NCBI GenBank assembly: GCA_963713695.1
Contig: CAVQMU010000002.1
Coordinates: 310,001-374,000 of the forward strand
Origin: Rhodoblastus sp963713695
Lineage (GTDB): Bacteria; Pseudomonadota; Alphaproteobacteria; Rhizobiales; Beijerinckiaceae
Direction of reading: 5' to 3'
DNA length: 64,000 bases
The notes under the pieces were generated by a model, which made no database searches, was not told the DNA's origin, and saw nothing but the letters and a program-made list of their open reading frames with translations. Of the stretch, positions 54,450 through 63,241 are shown piece after piece (the stretch's first letter is position 1; the number at the start of each line of letters is the position of its first letter). The position numbers and the translations under genes are program-made.

Positions 54450-54857
54450 TTGAAACAGCTCGTGCAAGAGTTCGAGCGCAAGAAAGGCTCCGTCCACAAC
54501 GAGGCGCGACGTCTGGCCAAGGAAAAGCACGACGAGCAGGTGAAGCTGCTGCTCAACAGCCGATTTACCGACGCCGAGCTTGCGCATGTCATGATGCTCG
54601 CGCGAGAAGCGGCGCGGCGCGGCGAGACCGGCGTCCCGGCTCTGGTCTTTCCCGCGGCGCTTTGCACGGATGGCGGAAGGGCGATCAACCTGCCGGATCC
54701 CGAATGGCCAGCAACCCTGCGCGGCAAGGCGGCGGATTTTTTCCTGCGCTGGGAAAGGGATTTGAAGCCGCTGGGGTTTTCCCTGACGGCGCGAATGGTG
54801 AGTTTTCCCGATGGATTTCCGGGCGATGCCGAACTGGCGCTGGCCTGGGGGCATTAG
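54450..54857 (+). CDS. Conserved hypothetical protein, possibly the C-terminal half of the CBS protein
   Basis: This encodes 135 aa from a TTG at 54450, or part of a fusion with the CBS protein. It begins with a charged helix (KQLVQEFERKKGSVHNEARR), then TDAELAHVMMLAREAARRGE, LCTDGGRAINLPDPEWPATL and FFLRWERDLKPLGFSLTARM. Stand-alone proteins of this type are common in Methylocystaceae as far as I can recall, but I know no function. It has a good stop at 54857. Confidence 0.65.
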   Translation: MKQLVQEFERKKGSVHNEARRLAKEKHDEQVKLLLNSRFTDAELAHVMMLAREAARRGETGVPALVFPAALCTDGGRAINLPDPEWPATLRGKAADFFLRWERDLKPLGFSLTARMVSFPDGFPGDAELALAWGH

Positions 54858-55291
54858 GCGGCCCCTCTCGCCGACTTGGGGCTCATCCGTCGTTCGCTTC
54901 CCCTCGTCATGGCCGGGCGTTGCCCGGCCGAATGGCGCGCGCTTTGTCCCGGCGTGACCTCAAATTTGTCGCGTGCGAAGGCGTCATGGATGGCTTTTCG
55001 GGGTTTGAAGCGCCTCGTCCATTACGAACGCTCCGGAACTATTACCGACACCCGATTGCCGCCTCCGCCGACAACCTCCGGCAAACCGTGGCCTTTGCCG
55101 GAACGGATCGTTGCGACCCGAGGTGGTTCTTTGCGGAATTTGCCGGCGCCATCCGGCCCTCAAGGCGCTTGACCCGCGGCTCTATCTTCGTCGACGGAGA
55201 CAATGGAAAAGTTCTTCTTCTCGCCGCGCGCTGCGACGGGATTGAAAAAGTCGCCTGAATTCGATCCGCCATCGTCGCCGGGAGGGACGCC
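54858..55291. other. Intergenic region with an interspersed palindrome
   Basis: There is no supported gene in 434 bases. A hairpin GGCCGGGC-GTT-GCCCGGCC lies at 54911-54929 within a CGTCATGGCCGGG motif that is often interspersed in alphaproteobacterial genomes. Open frames through here (including the extension of the CBS frame) show no conserved features. Confidence 0.5.
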
Positions 55292-55831
55292 ATGTCTGCA
55301 ATCTGTCCATCGCCACTGCCGGAGGAGTCGCTGCTCGACAGCTATCGGCTCGCTGGCGCCTACACGGATTGTTATCTGGCGATCCTGCCGCAGCGGATTT
55401 CGCAGGCCGAGTTTGTTGAGGCGTTTTACTCAAGCTGGCTGTTCAAGGTAGAGCGCCGGATCCTCGCCCTGATTTTGTCAAAGGCGTCGTCCGACGAAGA
55501 GGCGACAAAACTTGCCAAGGGAGAGACGCGCGATTTTTCCGCATGGCGCGTGGAAAACCGGGACGACAACCAGTTGCTGCTTTGCGATTGCCTGGGACAC
55601 ACGAGGTCATGGCTGATGTGCGTCAGCGGCGGCGCCGCCGGCTCTCCCGTCACGTATTTGTATTTTGGGTCGGCGGTCCTTCCGCGCGGCGGCCTGCCTT
55701 CGGGACGCAAGACGTTTGGTCCTGCCTTTCACCTGTTGGGCGGCTTTCATCGGCTCTATTCGCGCGCGCTTTTGCGGCAAGCGGCGTCACGACTGAAGCG
55801 ACGCGGGCGCGCGAACGTCAGCTTTTCGTGA
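55292..55831 (+). CDS. Conserved hypothetical protein
   Basis: This encodes 179 aa, preceded by GGGAGG. The sequence is protein-like throughout: YTDCYLAILPQRISQAEFVE, FYSSWLFKVERRILALILSK, SSDEEATKLAKGETRDFSAW, TRSWLMCVSGG and GGFHRLYSRALLRQAASRL. I have no family name for it. It has no signal peptide or membrane segment. It converges with the response regulator gene; only 19 bases separate their stops. Confidence 0.65.
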   Translation: MSAICPSPLPEESLLDSYRLAGAYTDCYLAILPQRISQAEFVEAFYSSWLFKVERRILALILSKASSDEEATKLAKGETRDFSAWRVENRDDNQLLLCDCLGHTRSWLMCVSGGAAGSPVTYLYFGSAVLPRGGLPSGRKTFGPAFHLLGGFHRLYSRALLRQAASRLKRRGRANVSFS

Positions 55832-55850
55832 AACGTGCAGCAGCGGCCGA

Positions 55851-56545
55851 TCAACCGTCCGCGTCATATCGATAGCCGACGCCGTGCACCGTCTTGATGA
55901 TCCCGGGCTTTGCGGGATCGGCTTCGATCTTGCGCCGGAGCGAGGAAATATATTGATCGAGAGCCCGGCTGTCGGGCATGAAATTCGGCCCCCAGGCAAG
56001 ATCGAGCAAGTCATTGCGCGACACGGGCTTGCCGCTCCGGTCGAAAAAATCTTCAGGACTGTTGCTTCCCGGCGGCTGAGGTCAATGGATTGCTGGCCTC
56101 GGAAGGCTCGCAACGCGGTGGCGTCGATACGAAGGTCGCCCATGGCGAAAGGCGCGTCTGACGGCGGCGCGGCGGAATCGACGCCCGTGGCGCGGCGCAA
56201 TGCGACCTTGAGTCTTGCGACAAGCTCACGCGGACCGAAAGGTTTTACGATGTAATCGTCCGCGCCGATTTCCAGTCCGATCACGCGGTCGATTTCGGCG
56301 TCGCGCGCAGAGAGCAGGATGATCGGAATACGCGCGTCCAGAGCGCGTATTTCCCGGCACAGCGACAAGCCGTCCATGCCGGGCATGAGCACGTCGAACA
56401 GACAAAGCGCCGGCCTGTCGTCCCGAAAGGCGGCGAGCGCGCGCTCGCCGTCCTCGGCGCTGACGCAGTCAAAGCCAGCGCGGGTCAGCAGTTCGACGAG
56501 GCCTTTCAGAAGATGGGCGTCGTCATCAGCCACCAGCAGCTTCAC
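55851..56545 (-). pseudogene. OmpR-type response regulator, one frameshift in a T-run
   Basis: The GTG at 56545 starts KLLVADDDAHLLKGL. The receiver domain has the acidic pair DDD, the phospho-acceptor Asp in CLFDVLMPGMDG and Lys in YIVKPFGPRELVARL. The DNA-binding wing-helix starts FAMGDLRIDATALRAF. Near 56051-56056 the frame must shift at a T6 run; one missing T restores FFDRSGKPVSRNDLLDLAW, then SLRRKIEADPAKPGIIKTVH and GVGYRYD before the stop at 55851. It follows its sensor kinase by three bases. Confidence 0.82.
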
Positions 56546-56548
56546 GAG

Positions 56549-58060
56549 CTAATCCTCAACGCGTCTTGCTTTCAAGCTGACGACCACATGCAGGCCGTCC
56601 TGTCCATTGTTCAAAATGACATGGCCGCCATTCGCCTCGGCGAGCTCCCGGACGATGGACAGGCCGAGGCCGGACCCCGAAGGCGAGAGCAAGGCGGATT
56701 CTTCGAGGCCGGGCCCGTGATCGCCAACGTCCAGCCGAAGGAAGCCAGCGTCAAACCGTGTCGCGACCGAGATCGCGCCGGGCGCATATTTGCAGGCGTT
56801 GTCGAGCAGATTGACCAGGATTCTCTCATATGCGGCCACGTCGAAAAGCAAGGGCGCAAGCTCGCTCCCTGCAATCGTGCACAGGCTCTCGCTGACTGCA
56901 AAACGCGGGCTGAACTTTTCCAGCACCTGCTGCAACACGTCGTCAGGAACCGCCTTGCGCATATGCGGCGGCGCCGAGCGGCCAAAGGCCATGGCGTTGG
57001 CCGCGACCTCGTCAAGGCGATCTACCTCGGCCGCCAAAATCGCGCAGTGATCCTGCGCCCTGGCGTTGCCGCGCGTTTCTTGCGCGACCAGTTCGCAAAA
57101 TAATTTCAGATTGGCGAGCGGCGTGCGCAGATCATGCGCGATCTTGTCCAGAAAAGCCTTCTTCCGTTCGGACTGGGCTAGCTTCTCCGCTTGGCGCCGC
57201 CCCAGGTTCAAGACGAAATAGATCCAGAAGGCCGCGAACGGGACGCTTGTGATGAGAATACGCCTTGGACTGGCGTTTTTTGGCTCCGCGCCGCCAATTT
57301 GCAGCGTCCACCCTCTTAGCGCGCCGCTGAATGGAAAAGCGTAGCCCTCGTCGACAGCCTTTTGTTCGTCTCCCCAGAACACGCGGTTATAGGGATCGCG
57401 CAATTGCGCCGCTGTATCCGACGCGTTTTTCGCGGACGAACTCAGGGCGGCGATGAGATCCGGGCGCAAAACCGCTTCGTCGAGCGCGAAGCATATGTTG
57501 GCCTTGTCGGCGTTTTCGCAACGAAAATAGACGACGCCCGACAGGCCCGCATACCAGCCTTGCGGTGGGTCCAGTCGGGAATAAAGGTCGGCCGCCACCA
57601 TGAGCAATTGCCTGCGCTGGTCCTCGATGTCGGGAAATCCCCAATCCTCGCGTGCGGGGAACAGCAGTTCGCTCCCGCGGCGAACCAGAACATAGGAAAC
57701 CTCGCCGAAAAAAATCATCTGGCGCAAGTTTGCGCTCAGATTGCCCTCCCGGCGGACGGCGTCGATTTTCGTGAAGATCGCGCGCGATTTTGCATCAAGC
57801 GCCGCAGCCATGGCGGTTTCCACGCGATGCGCGGCGGCGGCGGCTAGTTCTTGCGCTGCGCGCCGCTTGACGGCGTCGTCGGCGTCCAGCCAGCCGAGAA
57901 GCAGATAGCTGAACGCCAGCAAGGGGAATGCAATGACGACAGCGGGAACGGCGATATTGCGGAACCCGGCGATATGCGTCGGCGCCTTTGACGCCGACAG
58001 GCGCAAAAGGCTGGGAACGCCTCTGATAATGGCAGGGAGCCGCAAGAACGCAGATTTCAT
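56549..58060 (-). CDS. Membrane sensor histidine kinase
   Basis: This encodes about 503 aa from MKSAFLRLPAII; other in-frame ATGs at 58090 and 58216 are possible. One N-terminal helix (NIAVPAVVIAFPLLAFSYLLL, cut) and a second near residue 260 flank a periplasmic sensor domain of about 210 aa with motifs such as GWYAGLSGVVYFRCENADK. The kinase core has the H-box DKIAHDLRTPLANLKL, N-box LVNLLDNACKYA, G1 DHGPGLEE and G2 SGSGLGLSIV. The signal is unknown. The paired response regulator follows directly. Confidence 0.9.
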   Translation of the reverse strand: MKSAFLRLPAIIRGVPSLLRLSASKAPTHIAGFRNIAVPAVVIAFPLLAFSYLLLGWLDADDAVKRRAAQELAAAAAHRVETAMAAALDAKSRAIFTKIDAVRREGNLSANLRQMIFFGEVSYVLVRRGSELLFPAREDWGFPDIEDQRRQLLMVAADLYSRLDPPQGWYAGLSGVVYFRCENADKANICFALDEAVLRPDLIAALSSSAKNASDTAAQLRDPYNRVFWGDEQKAVDEGYAFPFSGALRGWTLQIGGAEPKNASPRRILITSVPFAAFWIYFVLNLGRRQAEKLAQSERKKAFLDKIAHDLRTPLANLKLFCELVAQETRGNARAQDHCAILAAEVDRLDEVAANAMAFGRSAPPHMRKAVPDDVLQQVLEKFSPRFAVSESLCTIAGSELAPLLFDVAAYERILVNLLDNACKYAPGAISVATRFDAGFLRLDVGDHGPGLEESALLSPSGSGLGLSIVRELAEANGGHVILNNGQDGLHVVVSLKARRVED

Positions 58061-58320
58061 TTTGCTTGGGGCATCCCGCGTCAGGAGCATGTGCAGTCTG
58101 CGGCGAAAGATCGCCGCGATGCTTGATAGTGTCCAATCCCCCGCTGAATCGCAATCGAGGACCGTTCGGCCGAAAGCAAGGATGACGGAATTCGCCAGCT
58201 GATGGGTCAGCCGCATCCAATATCCATGTCAGACAATTGTCAGCCAAGCCGCCAACGGAAACGAAGCTCGCGCCCGAGCGGGAACAGGCAAGCGCGAGTC
58301 GCCGGCGGCGGGCCCTGGCG

Positions 58321-59295
58321 TCAGGGAATGAGAAGAGTCGAGCCGGTCGATTCCCTCGCCTCCAGCGCGCGATGCGCCTCCGAGGCCTCAGCCAGGGGGT
58401 AACGAGAGTGGATGGCGATTTTCACCTTCCCGGAGGCGACCGCTCCCAAAAGCCTTTGCGCCATGTCGCCAAGCCTCGCTTCGTCGGCGATATGGGTGAA
58501 CAAATTTGGGCGGGTCGCGAAAAGCGAGCCTTTTTGCGCCAGCAGGCTGATATTGAAGGCGTCTATTGGTCCCGACGCCGAGCCGAGACTGACGAAGACG
58601 CCAAAAGGCCTGAGGCAGTCGAGCGAGCCGGGGAAAGTCGCCCTGCCGACGCCGTCATAGACGACATGGCAAAGTTTTCCGCCGGTGATCTCTTTCACCC
58701 GCGCGACAAAATCGTCCTGGCGCGTGACAATCGCCTCATGCGCGCCCGCCGCGCGCGCCAGAGCCGCCTTTTCGGCGCTTCCTGCCGCGCCGATCACCGT
58801 CGCGCCCAGCAAGCGCGCCCATTGGCAAAGGATGAGGCCCACGCCGCCGGCAGCCGCATGAACAAGGACCACGTCGCCCGGCTTGACGGGATAGGTGCGA
58901 AACAAAAGATATTCGGCGGTCAGCCCCTTCAGCATCATGGCGGCGGCCGTCTCGCAGGAGATCGCGTCGGGCAGCGGAACCAGGACCTTCGCCTCGATGT
59001 TGCGCGCCTCGGCATAGCCGCCGAGGGCGCGGACATAGGCGACGCGATCGCCAATCCTGAATGTGCCGACGCCTTCTCCCAGCGCGACGATCACTCCGGC
59101 GCCCTCATGACCTGGCGTGAACGGGGCTTGCGGCATGGCGTTGGAGCCGGAGCGGAAATAGACATCGACGAAATTGACGCCGATGGCGTGGTGACGAATT
59201 TGAACTTCCCCGGGACCTGGAGGCGGCAGTTCGACCTCTTCATAGCGCAGGACTTCCGGGCCGCCCTGCTGGTAAATGCGGATCGCCTTGACCAT
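58321..59295 (-). CDS. NADPH:quinone oxidoreductase (zinc-independent MDR)
   Basis: This encodes 324 aa from MVKAIRIYQQGGPEVLRYEE, with GGAAGGAG upstream. The cofactor motif is VLVHAAAGGVGLILCQWA; other marks are HHAIGVNFVDVYFRSG, PGHEGAGVIVALGEGV and FGVFVSLGSASGPID. The zinc-ligand residues of alcohol dehydrogenases are absent. It reduces quinones with NADPH and lies 89 bases downstream of the ABC permease gene on the same strand, so it may be the last gene of the PQQ-linked operon. Confidence 0.92.
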   Translation of the reverse strand: MVKAIRIYQQGGPEVLRYEEVELPPPGPGEVQIRHHAIGVNFVDVYFRSGSNAMPQAPFTPGHEGAGVIVALGEGVGTFRIGDRVAYVRALGGYAEARNIEAKVLVPLPDAISCETAAAMMLKGLTAEYLLFRTYPVKPGDVVLVHAAAGGVGLILCQWARLLGATVIGAAGSAEKAALARAAGAHEAIVTRQDDFVARVKEITGGKLCHVVYDGVGRATFPGSLDCLRPFGVFVSLGSASGPIDAFNISLLAQKGSLFATRPNLFTHIADEARLGDMAQRLLGAVASGKVKIAIHSRYPLAEASEAHRALEARESTGSTLLIP

Positions 59296-59384
59296 TTGAG
59301 CTCCTTCCAAAGTGGCGCCGCTGGCGACCTGCCGGCGGGGATCGAACAGGGGCGGCGGCGCCCGGAGCCTCGCAGCGGAGCCGA

Positions 59385-60230
59385 TCAGGCGGCGGCGCCC
59401 GGCGCGCCTCGCAAGGCCATCAGTCCTCGCGATGGGTCGTAGGCGATGATGGCTCCGAGCAAGAAGACGGTCGTGCAGCCGGCCGTCACGGCGAAGGCGA
59501 GCAAGTTGAACTGCCCGTAGAGCGCAAAGCGGATCAACTCCACCGCGTGGGTGAAAGGATTAGCCTGACAGACCCAATAAAGGCTGGGGCTGCCTTCTTT
59601 GACGCGCCACAGCGGATAGAGCGCCGAGGAGGCGAAGAACATCGGGAAGATGACGAAATTCATGATCCCCGAAAAATTCTCCAGTTGCTTGATCAGAGAC
59701 GACATCAGCATGCCGAGAGAGCCGAGCATCAGCCCGACCACCAGCAGCGCCGGCAGCACGGTGAGATAGCCTGATGGAGGCGGCTGGATATCCCAGAACC
59801 AGGCGATCGCGAGATAGGCGTAGACCTGAAGAACCGAAACCAGCGTCCCCGCGATGAGCTTGCCGAACAGCAGAAACCAGCGGGGGAAGGGGCTGAGCAG
59901 CAGCACGCGCATATTGCCCATTTCGCGGTCGTAGACCATCGACAGCGACGACTGCATTCCGTTGAAAAGCTGGATCATCGCGATCAAGCCGGGCGTGATG
60001 TAAGCGTCATAGAGGATATAGGTGTCGTAGGGCGGGATGATTGAAATGCCCAGCACCTGCCGGAAGCCCGCGGCGAAGATGAACAGCCAGACCAGGGGTC
60101 TTACCAGGGCGGAGACGAAGCGCTCGCGCTGGTGCAGGAAGCGCAGGCCCTCGCGCCAGCTGATGCCTTTGAGGCAGATGAAATAGGCCGCAAGCGACAG
60201 GCGGGGGGGCGAGCTGGCTTGGATGGTCAT
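59385..60230 (-). CDS. ABC-2-type permease of the PQQ-dependent alcohol-oxidation/lanthanide-associated transporter
   Basis: This encodes 281 aa with about six membrane helices (near residues 45-60, 85-100, 125-150, 158-178, 185-205 and 250-270). ITPGLIAMIQLFNGMQSSLS and YDREMGNMRVLLLSPFPRWF are typical of ABC-2 permeases such as PedC of Pseudomonas and LutF of Methylobacterium. Its start overlaps the ATPase stop by four bases (ATGA). The direction of transport is not clear from the sequence. Confidence 0.88.
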   Translation of the reverse strand: MTIQASSPPRLSLAAYFICLKGISWREGLRFLHQRERFVSALVRPLVWLFIFAAGFRQVLGISIIPPYDTYILYDAYITPGLIAMIQLFNGMQSSLSMVYDREMGNMRVLLLSPFPRWFLLFGKLIAGTLVSVLQVYAYLAIAWFWDIQPPPSGYLTVLPALLVVGLMLGSLGMLMSSLIKQLENFSGIMNFVIFPMFFASSALYPLWRVKEGSPSLYWVCQANPFTHAVELIRFALYGQFNLLAFAVTAGCTTVFLLGAIIAYDPSRGLMALRGAPGAAA

Positions 60231-60985
60231 ACTACCCCCAGCGCAAGCTGTTTTTCAGCGGTCAAGGCGACAAAGGCCTCTTTCATCTCGGCGGCGCCGG
60301 TGGCGCGCAGCAACGAGGTGACGGAATCGTCGGCAAGCTTTTTGCCCTTGTGCAGCACGATGACATCGTCGCCCGTCTCTACCTCGTCGGTCAGATGGGT
60401 GGCCCATAAAACGCCCATGCCCTCGCTGGCGATCAGCCCGCGCACCAGACGCAGGATTTCCGCGCGGGCGCCGATATCGAGACCGACAGTCGGTTCGTCG
60501 AGCACCAGAAGGCGGGGCTTGTGCAGCAGCGCGCGGGCGATTTCCACCCGCCGCATCTGGCCGCCGGAGAGATCGCGCACCTTGTCGTTGGCGCGGTCGC
60601 CGAGACTGACCGCGTCAAGAAGTCGCCTGGTGCGCAAATTCGCATCGGCCTTGCCGATGCCGTGCAGAGCGGCGTGATAGAAAAAATTCTGCGCGACCGA
60701 CAAGTCGAGATCGAGGGTGCGCGACTGGAACACAACGCCCAGTCCAGCGAGCGCGGCGCCGGGATTTTGCTGGAGGTCGCAGCCAAGCAGGCGGATCGCG
60801 CCCCTTTGCAACGAAAACAGGCGCGTGACCAACGAGAACAGCGTGCTTTTGCCGGCCCCGTTCAGCCCGAGCAGGACACAAAAGGCGCCGGGCGCGACGG
60901 AAAAACTCACATTGTCGAGAGCCTGCCGCGCGCCATAGCGATGGCTGACATTTTTGATCTCGAGGGCGGGGGTTTTTTCGCTCAT
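60227..60985 (-). CDS. ABC transporter ATP-binding protein of the PQQ-associated system
   Basis: This encodes 252 aa from MSEKTPALEIKNVSHRYG. Walker A is LLGLNGAGKST, the signature LSGGQMRR, Walker B LLVLDEPTVGLDIG and the switch His in LWATHLTDEVE. It is the partner of the permease (four-base overlap) and overlaps the beta-propeller gene by four bases on the other side. LutE is the likely counterpart in Methylobacterium. Confidence 0.93.
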   Translation of the reverse strand: MSEKTPALEIKNVSHRYGARQALDNVSFSVAPGAFCVLLGLNGAGKSTLFSLVTRLFSLQRGAIRLLGCDLQQNPGAALAGLGVVFQSRTLDLDLSVAQNFFYHAALHGIGKADANLRTRRLLDAVSLGDRANDKVRDLSGGQMRRVEIARALLHKPRLLVLDEPTVGLDIGARAEILRLVRGLIASEGMGVLWATHLTDEVETGDDVIVLHKGKKLADDSVTSLLRATGAAEMKEAFVALTAEKQLALGVV

Positions 60986-61992
60986 GGTTTTGTCGCGCCG
61001 ATGATGGCGAGATCCCACGGAAACTCGCCGACCTGTACCGATTTCAACACTTTCATCGCGGCGACATCGATCACCGACACGTCGTTGGAAACGCCATTGG
61101 CAGTGAGCAGCATCTTGTCATCAGGGGTAAAGCCGGCATGCCAGACGCGCTGGCCGACCAGCAGATATTTGATCACGGCCCTGGTTTTCACATCCACGGC
61201 CGCCATGCGATTGGCCGGGCCGAGCGAGACGAAGGCGAGCCTGCCGTCATGCGAAAAATTGATTCCCACCGGCTGGATATTTTCGCTGCGCAGGCCGGGC
61301 ACGTCGAATTTGATCCGCTCCTTGATTTTCCGCGTCGCCGAATCGACGACCACGACATCGCCGCCAACTTCGGCGGACACCCAGACTTCGGCGCCGTCAG
61401 GCGTGAAGGCGGCGAAGCGCGGCCGAGCGTCGACCAGCACATTGGCCAGGGTCTTGCGCTTTTCCGCATCCACGAAATGCGCCATGTTGGTGGTCTCCGT
61501 GGTGCAGACGACCAGCTTTCCGTCGGGGCTGACAGCGAGGCCCTCGGGCTCGACGCCGACGCGCACGACGTCGCCGAGGCTTTTTGACGCGACGTCGAAA
61601 AAGCTCAGGAAATTGCTGTCTTCATTGGTAATAAAAATAGTCTTTCCATCCGGTGAAATGTCCAGGCGCTCCGGATCCTTGCCGGCGGGAAATTCGCCCG
61701 TCACCGAAAGGCTTCGCGGGTCGATCGCGGCGATCGAGTCGCCGTCGCCCAGCGCGACATAGACGGTTTTCCCATCCGGGCTTGCGATGATGCCGCGCGG
61801 GCGCTGTCCCACGGGGATGGTCTTTCTTACCGTCAGCGTTTCGAGATCGATGACCGAAACGCTATTGCCTTTCTCATTGCTGACAAAGGCGTCCGCGCAA
61901 TGTCCGGGCGCGGCGCCAAGCAAGGCGATAAAGAGCAAGCCGCTGGCCACGAGAGTGCTGCGCGGAAACGAGAGGATTATTTCAGTTTGCAT
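60982..61992 (-). CDS. Periplasmic YVTN-type beta-propeller protein of the PQQ-associated system
   Basis: This encodes 336 aa from MQTEIILSFPRSTL; a longer open frame from 62355 lies inside the next gene and is not real. The signal peptide ends APGHCA before DAFVSNEKGNSVSVIDL. Seven-bladed propeller repeats show as KTVYVALGDGDSIAAID, KTIFITNEDSNFLSFFD, VWVSAEVGGDVVVVDS, LAFVSLGPANRMAAVD and LLTANGVSNDVSVIDV. These match the PQQ-associated beta-propeller family. It overlaps the substrate-binding gene by 16 bases. Confidence 0.92.
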   Translation of the reverse strand: MQTEIILSFPRSTLVASGLLFIALLGAAPGHCADAFVSNEKGNSVSVIDLETLTVRKTIPVGQRPRGIIASPDGKTVYVALGDGDSIAAIDPRSLSVTGEFPAGKDPERLDISPDGKTIFITNEDSNFLSFFDVASKSLGDVVRVGVEPEGLAVSPDGKLVVCTTETTNMAHFVDAEKRKTLANVLVDARPRFAAFTPDGAEVWVSAEVGGDVVVVDSATRKIKERIKFDVPGLRSENIQPVGINFSHDGRLAFVSLGPANRMAAVDVKTRAVIKYLLVGQRVWHAGFTPDDKMLLTANGVSNDVSVIDVAAMKVLKSVQVGEFPWDLAIIGATKP

Positions 61993-63194
61993 TTCGTCTC
62001 CGGTCGATCGAGGCCGAGCGTGTCCAGTTCGGAAAACTGGTGCATGAAGCCTTCCTGCGGCGAAACCGACACGACATTGCGGCCGTCGGACAGCAGGATG
62101 GGCTGGCGCAATTGCAGGTTCCAATCGCGCAGAGTCAGTTTCTGGCCTTTGTAAGCGGCCAGGGCGAAATCCTTGGACGACAGGAAGGCTTTCGTCGTCG
62201 CGGCATCCTTTGCGGCGTCGTGCGAGGCGGCCTCGCCGATCATCCGCGCCGCCGTCCAGGCGTTCATGTCGAGCGCGCTCATGGGACGGGAGAATTTGGC
62301 CTCGAAGCGCTGCTGCAATTGGGTCGCGCCCCATTGCTCGTTCGAGGCGTCCCATGACGTGGGAACAAGGCCCGCCGAACCGGCCACGGGGCGCGGGTCC
62401 CAGGCGCGATAGGGCAGGTAGGCGGCGAAGACCGCACTCTCGTCGGCGGCCACCAGCACGTCATGGGCGGGAACGTTCTGGGTGAAGGCGGGAATTTGTT
62501 TCTGCACGAGGGCGACGCCGCTGTCGGCGCGCCTTGCCCCGCCCGTGTCCTCGAATACCCGCTCCTCGACGATTTTCGCGCCGAAACGCGCCGCCGCATG
62601 TTTCAAAGCCTCCGCCCACAAGCGATCTTCCGGATGCGAGCCGAGGACGAGGAACCATTTGCGCCATTGCTTCCAGATCAGATATTGCGCCAGCCCGTCG
62701 GCGAGCATGGAGCGTGTCGGCGCGACATGCACGACATTGCCGCGGCAATCCTGTTCGCGCAAAGAATCGTCGGTCGATCCGACGTTGAATATCAATGCTT
62801 TGGCGGCGCCGGCGCTGTCGGCGGCCCTGAGCAGGTCCAGCGCCGGGAGATCCGCGAGAATGTAGCGCGCGCCCTGTGCGGTCAGAGCCCCCAGCGCGAC
62901 GGCCGCATCCTCGCCGGGCTTGAGCCGCGTGGTCGTCAGCCTGAAACTCTGCCCCAGAAACTCTCCGGTCGCGGAATTGTCGTTCACGCCGATTTGCGCG
63001 CCGGCTTCACCCTCATTGGCGCTCGGCAGTTCGAGCCGCGAAAGCGCGCCGCGAGTCTCCGCGCGACGCACATAGCCGATCTTGATTTCCGCGCTCTCGA
63101 CACCCGGCTTCTCAGCCTTTTCTTCCGCGCGCGGCGCGGTTGAAATCAGACACAGGCCCAGACCGAGCCACTTCAAGAAGCCGGGATTTTGCAA
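61977..63194 (-). CDS. ABC substrate-binding protein of the PQQ-associated system
   Basis: This encodes 405 aa from a TTG at 63194 just after GAGGAGG; the open frame to 63818 runs under pqqC and is not real. The signal peptide is LKWLGLGLCLISTAPRA. The mature protein has EIKIGYVRRAETRGALSRLE, VALGALTAQGARYILADLPA, LFNVGSTDDSLREQDCRGNV (cut), WRKWFLVLGSHPEDRLWAEA and ALDMNAWTAARMIGEAA, as in PQQ-linked binding proteins (LutA-like). A receptor for a PQQ- or lanthanide-related ligand is the likely role. Confidence 0.9.
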   Translation of the reverse strand: MQNPGFLKWLGLGLCLISTAPRAEEKAEKPGVESAEIKIGYVRRAETRGALSRLELPSANEGEAGAQIGVNDNSATGEFLGQSFRLTTTRLKPGEDAAVALGALTAQGARYILADLPALDLLRAADSAGAAKALIFNVGSTDDSLREQDCRGNVVHVAPTRSMLADGLAQYLIWKQWRKWFLVLGSHPEDRLWAEALKHAAARFGAKIVEERVFEDTGGARRADSGVALVQKQIPAFTQNVPAHDVLVAADESAVFAAYLPYRAWDPRPVAGSAGLVPTSWDASNEQWGATQLQQRFEAKFSRPMSALDMNAWTAARMIGEAASHDAAKDAATTKAFLSSKDFALAAYKGQKLTLRDWNLQLRQPILLSDGRNVVSVSPQEGFMHQFSELDTLGLDRPETKCKLK

Positions 63195-63241
63195 AACGCC
63201 TCCTCGCGATTTTTTCGTCGGATCGAATTTCCGGGAGGGGT

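Noticed and set aside
61993..62355. N-terminal extension of the YVTN propeller frame
   Set aside because: It overlaps the substrate-binding gene and precedes a clean signal peptide that marks the real start.
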